From positions 15,259,136 to 15,323,135 of the forward strand of contig OY992540.1 in the NCBI GenBank assembly GCA_963921195.1: a stretch of 64,000 nt of DNA. The letters run 5' to 3'. The DNA is from Pegoplata infirma. Its lineage: Eukaryota > Arthropoda > Insecta > Diptera > Anthomyiidae. The translations under genes and the position numbers were made by a program. Below the pieces are notes generated by a model that saw only the letters and a list, made by a program, of their open reading frames with translations, was not told the DNA's origin and made no database searches. Numbering within the stretch: position 1 is the first letter of the stretch; every line of letters starts with the position of its first letter. Below are positions 22,095 through 33,633 of the stretch, piece after piece.

Positions 22095-23688
22095 CACCGA
22101 AAAAAAATCCATGCAACATTTTAAGAAAAAAAGTTTCGTACTTTTTTTTTTCGTAAAATACACGAAAGTTGACTACATAAGTAGTACGAAAAACTTTAGT
22201 ACTCAATTTCGTATTTTTACGAAAGTAACGAAAATGATTAGTAAATATTTTTTTCGTAATATTTACGAATGTTGTCTACATATTACGAAAAAAATGTTGT
22301 AAAAACTTTTGTAATTTTACGAAAGTAACGAAAAAAAGAATGTAAATCCTTCTTTCGTAAAATATATGAATGTTGACTACATATTACAAAAAAAAATGTA
22401 CAGACTTTCGTATTTTTACGAAAATAATTCGTAAAAACTTCTTTCGTAAAATATACGAACTACTTTATATTACGAACAAAAAATAATCAAGAATTTTGTA
22501 ATTTTACGAAACTAATGAAAAAAGAAGAAGTGCTTAAAGAGTGTTTTTATGCCCTTCAACTACAGTATTGGTGTATACCACTTTGTCATTTCGTGTGTAA
22601 CGCTTCGAAATATCAGTCGTGGACTCCATAAAGTATATATATTATTGATCCATGATAGATTCTAAGGCATTCTATTGATGTCCGTCTGTATAAATCACGG
22701 ATACCATTTAAAATAAAAAAGCTAGACTCCTGAAGTTTAGCACGAACAAGTCTTTTTGTCATCAGTGAGCAAAATCGGTCCAGGCGGAAAAAAGTTTCCC
22801 CTTAAAGAAATAAACCAACCTTTGAAAAACACAATTTTTTTAAACTGTTTTTTTACATTTTTGTTAAACAAATGTCAAAAAAATGTTAAAGTACTGTGCT
22901 TCGACCCAGGGGATTAGAAAATGTCTTGTGGTCGTGGGTATAAAGAATTAGTTTCAATAATGATAACTCTAATAATTTGTTTACATATTTGGGATATAAA
23001 AGATTCGGCACAGCCGAATTTAAAGCTCTCACTTGGTTTTTATTTATTTTAAGGATCAAATAAAATTTGAGGCTTGATCATATAAGTTTTTTTTTACATG
23101 TGGGGAGGTGGTCCTCCAAAAAATCATAAAATCATCTCAACTTATCATCATAAGTTCTTGTAGTGTGAAAATAGCCTTAAACGAAATCACTGTAAATAAT
23201 GAATGAAATCTTATAAGTCTCTGTTAAGAAGAAACAATTAATTGCTTGTAAGATCTGTAAAAAAAAAATAACGAAATGTTGCAGCCAAAACGTTGTTCTT
23301 ATTCTCAAGAAAGAAATTTTACATGTAATTTCATTTATTTAACGATTTTTTTTTATTTTACGAAAGATTTTCGTAAAAAAAATATTTCGTTTATTTTACG
23401 ATATAATTTCGAAAAACAAAAAAATATTTCGTTTATTTTACGAAAATTTTCGTAAAATACGAAAATTTATTGCGTTAATTTTACGAAATTTTTTTGAAAA
23501 ATACAAAAAAAAATCGTTTATTTCACGAAATTTTTTTTGTAAAATACAAAAAAAATTTCGTTTATTTTACGAAAAAATTTCGTGCATTTCGTACATTGTA
23601 CGCAAGAATTTCGTGGTGCGAAACAACGAAATATTTCGTACAATGTACGAACGTTTTCGTACATATAAGGCAGGAATTTTTTTCGGTG
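22095..23688. mobile_element. TA-flanked element with TTTCGTAAAA palindrome array, 1594 bp
   Basis: Ends CACCGAAAAAAAATCC and inverted CACCGAAAAAAATTCC, with TA at 22093-22094 and 23689-23690. The interior is an array of short palindromic units of the form ttcgtaaaatttacgaaa, both before and after an inserted D3 repeat (22541-23045). All overlapping open frames here arise from the array. Confidence 0.8.
22541..23045 (+). repeat. D3 DINE-like repeat
   Basis: Begins ttttatgcccttcaactac, then ttgtcatttcgtgtgtaacg, gatgtccgtctgt (a very short GTCY core), and ends ataaaagattcggcacagccgaa, a terminal hairpin. The same order is found at 38372-38872. Non-coding. Confidence 0.65.
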
Positions 23689-23879
23689 TATGATATGATA
23701 CATTTATGATTTTTTTTTTTTTTGTAATCATGAAAATTTATTAAGCGCCTTTCATAGATTTTATTCATACAACTTTATAATAATTATGAAGGTTTCATAA
23801 ATATAATGAAATGTAACGACAAAAATATTTCTGAAACCATGACATAAATATTATAAAGCATTTTTTTTCTGATTGTGTA

Positions 23880-24312
23880 CAATAATTTTATGGTATTAAT
23901 TCGAAAACATCTATTGAGTTGTCCGCTATTCTTACTGATATCCTTTTTCTATCAAAAACAGTTCAAAAATTTAAAATCAGTTGAAAAGTTTCTGAAAAAT
24001 CGAACGGAGATAAAGTTTTTAAAAATGCATCTAAAAACTGCATTGATCATGTTGTTAATATAAAGAAAATTAAAAGATCTAAAGTCAGAAAATACAATTT
24101 TTTCCTGTGTTCTTTGGCGGAATTAGTGATATACAAAATAAATTCTAATAAATCTACAAAAACGTTTAATATAATAGAGAAATCCTTCAACATTATTTGA
24201 TTTTGTTTTCTTATGAACCATATGGCGTATGATTGCTAATTAATTGTTAATAGAAAAATAAAATATGTAAACGTCTTGATGTATTGACTTGTAATACAAA
24301 AACAGATGAATG
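23880..24312. other. Unassigned AT-rich DNA
   Basis: No terminal repeats or exon signals. The 62-codon frame at 23875-24063 has no recognisable family. Confidence 0.4.
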
Positions 24313-24314
24313 TA

Positions 24315-24581
24315 CACCAGAAAAAACTGATAGAAACCAATAAATTTAATTACATTCAACAGTTGATTTGTTAAAGTAAGAACAAATATTAGTTAACATA
24401 ATTTAATTATTAGTTAAGACTACAAAAAATAAGTAAAAATCAGCAAACTTTTTTTAAAAATTGTTTAAAACTCTTATTTTAACAAAAAGATAATTTAGCA
24501 GACATTTTTTTTCTTATATTTCACCAACTTGAATTAACTAACAACCAACTTAGTAATTGATATAAAAAAATTTTCTGAGTG
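24315..24581. mobile_element. 267-bp TA-flanked MITE of the CAC..AAAA group
   Basis: Starts CACCAGAAAAAACTG and ends AAATTTTCTGAGTG with TA on each side (24313-24314, 24582-24583). The interior repeats tagttaacta-like palindromes, close to those of 128-355 and 42029-43843. Confidence 0.6.
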
Positions 24582-24583
24582 TA

Positions 24584-25135
24584 AGTATAATTATTTTGTT
24601 TATTTTTTCTTTATTTTCCGATACATGTAGAAAAAATTCCTTTGAAACTTAATTAATTTTAATAACAATAATATTAGAATAAGATTTTTTATATGCAAAC
24701 AAAAGGAATATAAATACTAATTAATCAAAAAAATATTAAGGTTTACATATAAAAAGCAACAAAAACATATAAAGAAATTGTTGATTAAATTGGTTATAAA
24801 TATGTTGTTTATATACAAGTGCGTGGACTAGTAAACATAAATACTTAACATATGGCAGTTTTTTTGTCTGGGAATTTTTGTAAGGCAATTTTTCATGTCA
24901 CTGCTTTTAAGACATACAAATGTTTTACAAATCAGATGCCAGTCGAGTAAACATAATTTTTTTCAAAAAATAAAAGAAAGCCACTGAAATATTAAATGTG
25001 ACAAGGACAAAACCATGAATGTCCTCCAAAATTCCCAAAACACTTTATTTAAAAATTTTAATTTTTTTTAACTTAAATTTTTTTTTTTTTTTTAAATTCT
25101 GATCCGCCAATTTTTATTTTAAGTAAAAAGCTTTT
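24584..25135. other. Unassigned AT-rich DNA
   Basis: Nothing beyond homopolymer runs and weak repeats recognised. Confidence 0.4.
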
Positions 25136-25150
25136 TATACCATCCACTAA

Positions 25151-25749
25151 CAAGGGAAGTCTCCCTAGTGTCACCCTCGGATCTTTATGGAATTGGTTTT
25201 ATTTTGTAGATCAGAAAAAAAAAGAGACACGTATTTTTTTTTTAGCGGCCCAAATTCATATTTAGGGGGTAAAAGGAGGGGGGAAGACAAGGCCATTTTT
25301 CAGTTTTTTTCGTTTATCTCCTATATTATGCAAAGAAACCTAGTCATGTTACATACCAAATGAAAGGTATTTGGAAAACCTATCTACGTGTGCTAAGAAC
25401 GTGTCCAAACATGCACAACTTTTCGTTATATTGAGTAAAATACCAAAATTTTAGGACATTTTTATTAATAAGTCAAAAAATATTAATTTCTTTGGCCCGT
25501 TGTTAGCACCACGAGATAGGTATTTTTAATACCTTTAATCTGATACCACACATGCCTATATTAATTTTGTTTAAATAGGCGTAAATCGTAAAAAACTGAA
25601 AAAAGGTCAATTTCCCCCCATACAAATCGATCCCCCTTAAAATGAGTTTGGGCCGCTAAAAAAAAATACTTGTCGAATTAATTTTCGTTCTTAACAACAT
25701 ATCCAAATTTCATGAAGATCGGAGGGTGACACAAGGGAGACTTCCCTTG
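25151..25749. mobile_element. PIF/Harbinger-like MITE, 599 bp, TSD TAA
   Basis: Ends CAAGGGAAGTCTCCCTAGTG and inverted CAAGGGAAGTCTCCCTTGTG; flanked by TAA (25148-25150, 25750-25752). A 3-bp TWA duplication is characteristic of PIF/Harbinger. Both halves contain tagcggcccaaa and related words inverted, so the whole element could fold on itself. A second copy is at 58499-59098. Confidence 0.8.
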
Positions 25750-26120
25750 TAAGTGATATAAGGTATATATAAATTTGTCATTCCATTTGTAACTCTTCAA
25801 AATATCGGAGTAGGACCCCAGAAAGTATATATAACTGATCAGTGATCGATACATATTAAGACATTCTAGCGATGTTCGTCTATCTGTCCGTGTGTCTCTC
25901 TGTGGAAATGGTGATCACTGCCAAAATATTGTACCAAGATGTCTGAAACTTGACATATTTATTGGAAGTTCTCCCGAACAGTTTGGTATTGCATTTGAGC
26001 GATATTAGTTGAACGGTTCAAAAGTTATAAACGAAAATGTAAGGACACCTCAAAAATGTTGGTACAGTCAACATAACCTTAAAATACAAAATGCTTTAAT
26101 TCGGCTGCTGATTGACATAT

Positions 26121-27204
26121 GAGGCATTCCACACCAAATGTCCAGCGAAAAAAAAACACGTGTACCATAAACTTCTGAATAGCTTGTATGGATAGCCCTA
26201 TATGGAACTTAGAAAATTGCGTTTTCGGTTTTTCAATTTTTCAAAAACTGGGCTTAGGAGGCGTGGTCAAATATTGGAAAAATGGTCAAATTTGTGGCGA
26301 GTTGCCTTGATTAAATATTTATCACATTAAAACGAAATGCACCACAATCTTAAAAATTTACATTCTTATATAGTTTCGTATGGCCTATCGAATAAAATTT
26401 TTTTCCAAGAAAAATTTTCAGAACCCGTTCTGAAATTTTCCATTTTTTAAAAAAGTCAATTTATCAAAAATCCGGCCACTTTTTTTCTTTTTTTTAAATT
26501 TTTTTTTAAAGTTTAGATGTTTGTCCATCCACACAAAAAAAAATCAGAAATGTATTTTTCGTTTTTTTTCGAGAAAATCGCATTTGAATTTTAAATTTCA
26601 TAACAATTTTGTAATTTGCTTGTATTTTCTTGTGTCAACAGAGCGTATGACGAATATTTATGCAATTAATATTACTCATTCGCAACTTTAAAACAAAGAA
26701 ATACAAGCAAATAACAAAATTGTTATGAAATTTAAAGTTCAAATGCGATTTTCTCGAAAAAAGAGATGAACGTGTTTCTGATTTTTTTTGTGTGGATGGA
26801 CAAACATCTAAACTTTTAAAAAAATAAATAAAAAAGAAAAAAAAAGTGGCCGGATTTTTGATAAATTTACTTTTTTTAAAAATGGAAAATTTCAGAACGG
26901 GTTCTGAAAATTTTCCAAAACAAAAAATTTTAATCGATAGCCCATATAAAAGTATATAAAAACGTAAATTTTTGACATTGTGGTGCATTCCGTATTAATG
27001 TGATAAATATTTAATCAAGGCAACTCGCCACAAATTTTACCATTTTTCCAATATTTGACCACGCCTCCTAAGCCCAGTTTTCGAAAATTTGAAAAACCAA
27101 AAACGCAATTTTCTTAGTTACATATAGGGCTATCCAAACAACCTATTAGGAAATTTACGGGACACATGTTTTTCTGTAGCGGGACATTTGGTGTGGAATG
27201 CCTC
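26121..27204. mobile_element. 1.08-kb fold-back element, GAGGCATTCCAC ends
   Basis: The ends GAGGCATTCCACACCAAATG are identical in inverted orientation, and almost the whole length is an inverted repeat around about 26640. Flanks share ATAT (26117-26120, 27205-27208), a possible 4-bp duplication. A partial copy is at 53340-53977. Superfamily undecided; frames across the arms are mirror artefacts. Confidence 0.75.
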
Positions 27205-27238
27205 ATATATGAACATAATTAAACATGAACATAATTAA

Positions 27239-27813
27239 TAGGGATGAGATTTCCATGCAAATGCATGCTTTTTGTCGATAGTCTAAAAACGATATCGACC
27301 AATTTTCTTTCCGAATCAAGAAGTTTGCATTAAAAGGGCATCGATTTGTTTTTGCATATTTTTGCATATTTTAGTGAAAATACATATTTTTGCATATTTT
27401 GATTTTAAATGCATATTTTGGGCATATTTTTCACTTTTAAGTGCATATTTTTTGCATATTTTGGCATAAATTAGCAAAAACACAAATTGAAATTTATTTG
27501 TTTCAAAAACTATTTTAAATTTTAAAAATTTATTTTGAAAATAAAAAAAAAAATTTTTTTTCTTTTTAATTTTTTTATAGGTTGTCTTAATTTCTAAAAA
27601 AATCTTGCTTTTATAACGCTTTAAACGTTACTATTTAAAACCGACGTTATTTTTTGCTTTCTAAGAAGTTTTTCCTGTGAAAACAAAATTTTTATTGTAC
27701 ACATTTTATTTTTAAGTGCATATTTTCAGGTTTTTAGTGCATATTTTGACTTTTTTAGCGCATATTTTAAGCGCATATTTTTGATTTGTTAGTGCATGAA
27801 AATCTCATCCCTA
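27239..27813. mobile_element. hAT-type MITE, 575 bp, with GCATATTTT repeats
   Basis: Ends TAGGGATGAGATTT and inverted TAGGGATGAGATTT (14 bp perfect). Flanks ATAATTAA and ATAATTAT match at 7 of 8. The interior repeats gcatatttt about fifteen times, clustered near both ends. Confidence 0.8.
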
Positions 27814-28069
27814 ATAATTATACACCGAATGATATTTAAACAAGTACGAACATGTTTCTTGACAAAAAAAAAAAAAAAACACGTTTTTTTTTCGCGGAAT
27901 TTTTTTTTTTTTTCATAAGTAATATAAATAAATTTTTTGCAATAATCTTTTTGAAATTTTGGAGGGTATCAATACATTCGGCAAGACCGAATTTAACTTT
28001 TTTTTACTTGTTTTCAGCCATTTCTGTAAAAAAAATAGTTAGAGTGTAAAAATTTTATAAAATTCAACA

Positions 28070-29000
28070 TTTTTTGCAAGTGTACGAAAAATATCTCAGA
28101 CTTTTTCATACGAAAAATGTCCGAAATCTGAGACTTTTTCTTTGAAAAATATCTCAAAATCTGTGACTTTTTTTGTACGAAAAATGTCGCAGAATTTTAA
28201 GGCTTTTTCTTTTTGTTAGAGTCTGAAACTTTTCTAAACGAAAAATGTCTCAGAATCTGAGACTTTTTCTATTTTTCTATACGAAGAATATCTCAGAATC
28301 TAAGACCTTTTCTATACGAGAAATGTCCCTGAATCTGAGATTTTTTAAAGAGATAAATGTTTTAGAATCTGAGACCTTTTATTTAAGAAAAATGTCTCAG
28401 AATCTGAAACTTTTTCTATGCCTCAGTGTCTGAGACTTTTTCTATGCAAAAAATATCACTCAATCTTAGACTTTTCTATACGAAAAATGATTAAGAATTT
28501 GAGGATTTTTTTAATACGAACAATGTCTAAGAAACTGAGACTTTTTCTACACGACAAATGTCTCAGAATCTGAGACATTTTCTGACACATTTTCTTTACG
28601 AAAAATATGCTAGAATCTGATTCTCATTCTATAAAATAAAATGTTTCAGAATCTGAAACTTTTTCGATACCAAAAATATCTCAGAATCTGAGAGTTTTTC
28701 TATACGAAAATTGGTTCAGATTCTAAGAAATTTTTGGTATAGAAAAAGTCTTATATTCTGAAACATATTCTTTATGAAAAATGTCTCAAAATCTGAGAAT
28801 TTGTCTCTGCATATAATGTACAGAAGAAAAATGTCTCAGAATCTGAAACTTTTTCTATACGAAAAATGACCCAGAATCTGAGACTTTTCTAAACGAAAAA
28901 TTTCTTATAATCTGAGACCTTTTTTTTACGAAAAATGATTCTGAATCTGATATTTTTTCTGTAGGAAAAATGTTAAGAATCTGAGAATCTGGGCCTGGTG
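28070..29000. repeat. Minisatellite, about 35-bp unit containing TCTCAGAATCTGAGA
   Basis: About 25 diverged head-to-tail units, each with the near-perfect palindrome TCTCAGAATCTGAGA followed by ctttttctatacgaaaaatg. Unit length varies by insertion and deletion. Frames here (for example 28245-28433) repeat with the array and are not genes. A diverged relative is at 52760-53220. Confidence 0.85.
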
Positions 29001-29029
29001 CCGTTTCCTCTAATAGTAGAAACGGCTTC

Positions 29030-29115
29030 TTATTATAATTTATGGGCACATAGACCGATATTTTGAGGTGTTTCAAACGGAATTCCAAAATTACAATTTC
29101 CCGCTATCACAAGAG
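29030..29115 (-). repeat. D1 DINE-like 5' fragment
   Basis: Contains gaccgatattttgaggtg, tttcaaacggaatt and ctatcacaagagtg, the inverted 5' end of D1. Confidence 0.6.
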
Positions 29116-29533
29116 TGTTATTAAAAAAAGAGCACGTTGTGTTGCTTTTATTCAGTCATTCCGACGTGATGGCACTCTGAATTTTTATGTGAATCCAAAA
29201 ATTTATATGAAAATAAGTCAGGTATAAAGTTCAAAAGCATTCAAATATTCAAACAATCTTTGTTGTCATCATAGTGTCACCTGAATATTTGTCCAAAAAA
29301 CATTGAGTAGCAAGTGGTGCGTAAAGAATGTTATAAAAGTCACTACGAATTATAAGAGAAATCACGCATTTTATGCGTGTCTTCTAGTTGTTTGCTTTAC
29401 GCTGTTTTGTTTTCTTTATTTTTGTTGGGTGAGGGAAAAAGTAAATTAAGAAGAAAATTTACACTGCAAAATATTTTTTTTTTGTTTTTAACATTACTAA
29501 AAAAAGGTTTTTACTTAAAATTGAATATTTCTA

Positions 29534-30010
29534 CACGAAAAAAAAATCTTGTGAAATTACTAGAAGAAGTCTTGTAATCCAATTTTACCAGTATTTGACA
29601 ATTATCCTTGTTTTTTAACAAACAAATTTCGATTGAAATTTACATTTTTTTTTTTTGTAATTTTCCAATATTTTTTGTAATTTTACAAATTTCCAAGATA
29701 ATTTTACAAAAAAAAATCTAGTAAATTCACGAGAATTCCTTGTAAGTTTTATTGCGCCTTAAAAGTTGTAAATTTACCAAATTATTGGTAAAAAACTTGT
29801 AAAATTACAAAAAAGCTCGCAATTTTTACTAGGAATTCTCGTAAAATAGGAGGTAGCAAAAAATATAGTAAAGTCACGAAACCTACTTGTAAGTTTTATC
29901 GCGTTAAAAAATTGTAAATTTACAATTTTATTGGTAAAAAAAGTTGTAAAGTTACAAAATTATTGGTAAAAAGCTTTTAAATTACTATAGGAGTTCTCGT
30001 CAAATAGGTA
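29534..30010. mobile_element. CAC..AAAA-type element, 5' part
   Basis: TA at 29532-29533 is followed by CACGAAAAAAAAATCTTGTG and then text parallel to the element at 44593-45417 (cttgttttttaacaaacaaatttc, ggaattctcgtaaaatagg). Units of ttgtaaatttacaa recur. The match stops near caaataggtagc and no right end is seen, so the copy seems truncated. Confidence 0.65.
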
Positions 30011-30860
30011 GCTGAATATAACATCCTAGGCAGGAAAATACAATCGCAAACGCATTGTTAAAGCATTGTGGGAGGTTGTACGAGCATTCTGTATACCATC
30101 TTCAAAGTGCTGTCAGAAGATCGGAATGATAACATCGATCAACGCAAGATTAAAGCGTTTTAAAAGCAATGTAAACAATGTTTTGAGAACATTTTATTTT
30201 AAGTCATCAAAGCATTATAAAAGCATTTTTATGATTCTTTTACTATAAAACGCAAAAAAAAAAACGCTAGAAAATTGTTGTGTACAGTAAAGAAATGTTT
30301 GAAACTAATTGTAAGAAAAATTTTTAATTTTCTTTTTTTCAAAAAGAATTTTTAATGATTTTTTTTGCCTTAAAATATTTTGTCTAGGGAACTCCAAAAA
30401 CTTTTTCTAAAATCTGTCTTTAATCAGAAACCGAAAAGTTGTGTCTTGCAATTTTGCTATACCAGAAATGCAAAAACCCTTTTGGAAATACTTGTTAAAA
30501 TGTTCTTAGACAGAACTTTAAAACCGTTTTTTATGGAACAGTCATATTTTTTGTAAAAATAGTACTCTCAAAACGTTTCCCGAATACGCTTGAAAAACAT
30601 AAATAGCGTTCCGAGAGTGTTTGTTTTTTTTTTGGTTACAGTGCTTTCAGAACGCTTTTATTTAAAACTGTCGTAGATTTTTGCTTGGGATTCTTACTGC
30701 CCGGTGAAAAAAATCGTAAGCGTCTTTACTTTCCGATTCCGATGATTTTGTGTAATCGGAAAATGCCTTAGGCATTATTTTAATAGATTTTGCTTTAAAG
30801 AAATATATTTTTTCCTTAACCAAATATCAATAAAACAATATATTCATAAGTATGTATGCG
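30011..30860. other. Unassigned DNA with aaagcatt/aaagcgtt words
   Basis: Between 30050 and 30670 short words (aaagcat, aacgct, aaagcgtt) recur, suggesting a decayed MITE. Possible ends GGCAGGAAAAT (30029) and inverted GGCAGTAAGAAT (near 30700) are too weak to define it. Confidence 0.35.
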
Positions 30861-31530
30861 CCCAGTTGGAAAATGTGTCACTGAGGACACATGGGGTAAA
30901 TGTCTTCAGGTTCTGACAAATCATAGATAATCCTTGATGACATGCCCTAACATTGTCCGCACTGAATGTTTGCTTTAAGAGTGTGGACAATTCCTCTAAG
31001 ACGTCGAAAAGGAAATGTCCTCAGAAAAGAATTTTGAATCTGGGCAACGCTTTAATTTCCAAGAAAAAGATGGAAGGAGATCAAAATCTAACAAGCAGTA
31101 TAAAAGTAATAAATAGACAAATAATTTTCAAAATAAATATTGGAGCAAGTAGTTAGGTGTTGGAACTAATAAACTGGAGGTTCCAGGGTCAAATCCAGTT
31201 GGGACTAAGAAAGGCGAAACGTTTTTTCTAAATATGAGAATGATAATTTGTAAAGGAAATTGGATAGAAGTAAAAAGTAAAGGAATTACGAAATTTTTTT
31301 GGTATTTTCGTATGACCTACGTCAGACATTTTCCCAAAGGAGTCTTAGGTGACATGTCCCCAGAAGGTCAGCATGCCCTGACTACTGCTGACTTTGAGTG
31401 AGGACATTTTAAAAATTTATATGAAACTGTCCTCAACGCAGTACATAGAGATGTCTTGTGGATGTCAGCAGTGACCCTGACATGTCACCGCGCCGTTACT
31501 GAGGATGACACGAGGACATTGCCAACTGGG
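30861..31530. mobile_element. CCCAGTTGG-ended element, 670 bp
   Basis: Ends CCCAGTTGGAAAATGTGTC and inverted CCCAGTTGGCAATGTCCTCG. Words gaggacat and gacatgtcc recur on both strands near the ends. No duplication is readable. It contains a tRNA-like segment (31148-31205). The CCCAG start recalls 54979-55775 and 56801-57260. Confidence 0.6.
31148..31205 (+). repeat. tRNA-like relic or SINE head
   Basis: tagttaggtg, then ggaactaataaactgg, then ggttccagggtcaaatcc resemble an A-box region, an anticodon arm and a T arm with B box GGTCAAATCC, in the correct order and spacing. Stems are imperfect, so it is not called a functional tRNA. Confidence 0.35.
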
Positions 31531-31569
31531 TGTTAACAGAGGCCCAAAGAGTATGCTCTGCACACATTT

Positions 31570-31800
31570 GGATATATGCATGTACATTGGGGTGGATATA
31601 ATTTTCGCTTTTTCGAATTTCAAAATCGTTCCAAAAAAATATTGAACCAGTAGGGAAATGTCTTTGGGTTTCTTTTTTGAATTGAGAATCGAAAAGTTCC
31701 GAACAAAGTAGTATTTTTACTTTGTATGTTTCTTTAGTAAATCAATATGTAAATTTTGAGAATTTTGAAAATTCCTTTTTGATCCACACTGTACGCTATA
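31570..31800. repeat. Interspersed repeat shared with 50104-50340
   Basis: Both carry a gctttttcgaatttcaaaat-like block, a stretch on intact fidelity such as ttgagaatcgaaaagttccg/ttaggaatcggataattccg, and gaacaaagt in the same order. The copy at 50104 starts TAGAGTGGAGC, which suggests a hAT end. Confidence 0.5.
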
Positions 31801-33290
31801 TGGAAATTTAAGCAGCTTATTGATAATATTTCTATGATTAGTTATAACACAAAAATGTCTATATGTGTATGTTTTTGTTTAGATTAGTGTTGGTGTTTGA
31901 ATGAATAACGGTATGAATGTATAATATCCTTGAAATCCTTGGAGCTGTTTTGTTTTTTTTCTGATTTAGGCTGTGTGAGTGTGTTTGAAAAAGATTTAAC
32001 TGTTGCTTATATGACACACAAAAAAGTGTGTCTGTGTTTGTATTAGCTCGTGGGGTTTTCAGCCTTGGGATTTCTAGAGGCAGGTTCCACATTTCATTAC
32101 GTGTCATACACAGTCACAGTGAATATATGAAAATATATGTCAATAATAATTTGTTTAAAAACCAAAAATCATGCAGAGAAACAAATTATTTTATTTTTTC
32201 TATCGCTATGGGATATGCAAAACTAGGCTTATGTATTGAGTTCTAAAAAAAACCAAAATGATAAATGAATAAATGTCAATATTAATTTGTATTTTTACTT
32301 TTTAAACAATAAAACCCTTTTTTAACTGAATTTTAAAATTTCATTTAATGCTAAGAAACAGGAATAAGATTTTAAATGAAAAAAACCCCTTTTGTTACAA
32401 AAATCCTTTTTTTTGTAAGAAAAAAAGTACGATAAAAACTTAAACAAAAATTTAACTTAATTTTCTTTACCATTAACATTAATTTGTTAAAAAGACAAGT
32501 TTGCAGTTACCAGGAATAATGGGAAAAAGTTTGGAGAATGTTATTTTAAAAACTTTTTAAAAAAACAAATGTAAAGAAAATGACTTTTGCGCTTGAAGTA
32601 CTTTTCGTTGGTAATTTAAGCAAATGTTTTAAAAGTTTATAACGTATTTCATTTTATAATTTCAAATATTCAAGTAAAATAGGGTTTTACAGCACTTTTT
32701 CTAGTGGTAGCATCGTTTCGTTTGTAATTTATCGACATATCGCTCTGTAATCCCATAAGATTTATTGCAAGGCAAATAGCCTGGCATTGCATGGCAAATA
32801 GCCCACTTTCAAACCCGATGCCTTTCTATTTTGTCCGTTTTTTTTTTTAAATATTTCAGTCCGTATTAAATGTAGCTTGCATACTGATTTTCAACCTTTT
32901 ATTCATAATCAGTTTTGAGCAATCAATTTTTCAAAATTTTTTCAAAAAAATTAAGAAACTAAAATTTTTAATTAACTTTGACCAGTAAAAATATCGATAT
33001 CTTGAAAAAAGTTGGACAACATTTTGTTGGTATGTATTTAAATGTAGTTTTAGAAAAAAAAATGAAAAATTATTCTAAGTAATTATCACTTAATTTCACA
33101 GGCTGACAAAATTTTAAAAAAGTCGAAACCACAGGATTGGAGTATTTGTACTTTCATAAGGGTTTGAGTTGAAACCCATACATATTACAAAGGTTAAAAA
33201 TAAAGGTAATTTGAAGGACTTTCAGACGACACATTAGGTTTTAAAAGTAAAGGCGAATTCGCGCAGTTATAAAGTCTTGAATATGGCGAA
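31801..33290. other. Unassigned AT-rich DNA
   Basis: No terminal repeats, exons or arrays recognised. Frames at 31859-32246 overlap on both strands and lack family features. The left limit of the following D1 repeat is unclear and may begin near 33100. Confidence 0.4.
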
Positions 33291-33633
33291 AAACTGTTTT
33301 TTTCAACTACAAGCCAAGACACCTCGAAAACCTGGTGTGATAGGCAAATTAAGTAAATCACAAAAATATTTTACAACGAATTTTTGTCACTCAAAAGTAT
33401 TTTTACACTAAATCAAAAAAAAAAACCTTCAATAAAATTTTAGACTCAAAAAAAAAACTACACTCAAAAAAAATTTACACTCAAAAAAAAATTTTGTAAA
33501 TTATTTTTTTTTTTTCAAAAATTCCTAAAAAAAAGTTTTTACACAAAATAAAATATTTCTAATCAAAACTGTTTTTTTTTTCAGGTTAGAAAATTAACTA
33601 TCACTTAAAAAGGGCATTGTGGAGGGTATTCAT

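Larger units (their letters stand above)
14477..23877. mobile_element. TA-flanked element of the CAC..AAAA group, split into a 9.4-kb nest
   Basis: Left end CACAAAGAAAAAGC and right end GCATTTTTTTTCTGATTGTG are imperfect inverted repeats next to TA (14475-14476, 23878-23879). Host text rich in tttatgaaa/tttcataaa palindromes appears at 14490-14770, 15150-15236, 21780-22090 and 23700-23870, that is, on both sides of each insertion. Inserted are a repeat unit (14775-15040), a 6.5-kb hAT (15243-21771) and a second TA-flanked element (22095-23688). Removing these leaves roughly 1 kb of host. Confidence 0.65.
25136..28014 (+). mobile_element. D1 DINE-like repeat with three insertions
   Basis: Recognisable D1 landmarks in order: ataccatccac, tatatataaatttgtcattcc, gacattctagcgatg, a short gtctgtccgtgtgtc core, gttcaaaagttataaacg, and at the end gggtatcaatacattcggcaagaccgaatttaac. 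Between them lie a Harbinger-like MITE (25151-25749), a fold-back element (26121-27204) and a hAT (27239-27813). D1 at 34761-35460 is the uninterrupted reference. Confidence 0.75.

Noticed and set aside
26635..26988. 117-codon minus frame
   Set aside because: Lies in one arm of the 26121-27204 fold-back; the other arm and the copy at 53340 carry mirror or broken versions.
28070..29000. CRISPR-like array
   Set aside because: Units are contiguous and diverged, no unique spacers, and the context is a eukaryotic intron.
30011..30710. MITE with GGCAGNAA ends
   Set aside because: Inverted match is too short and no duplication could be read.
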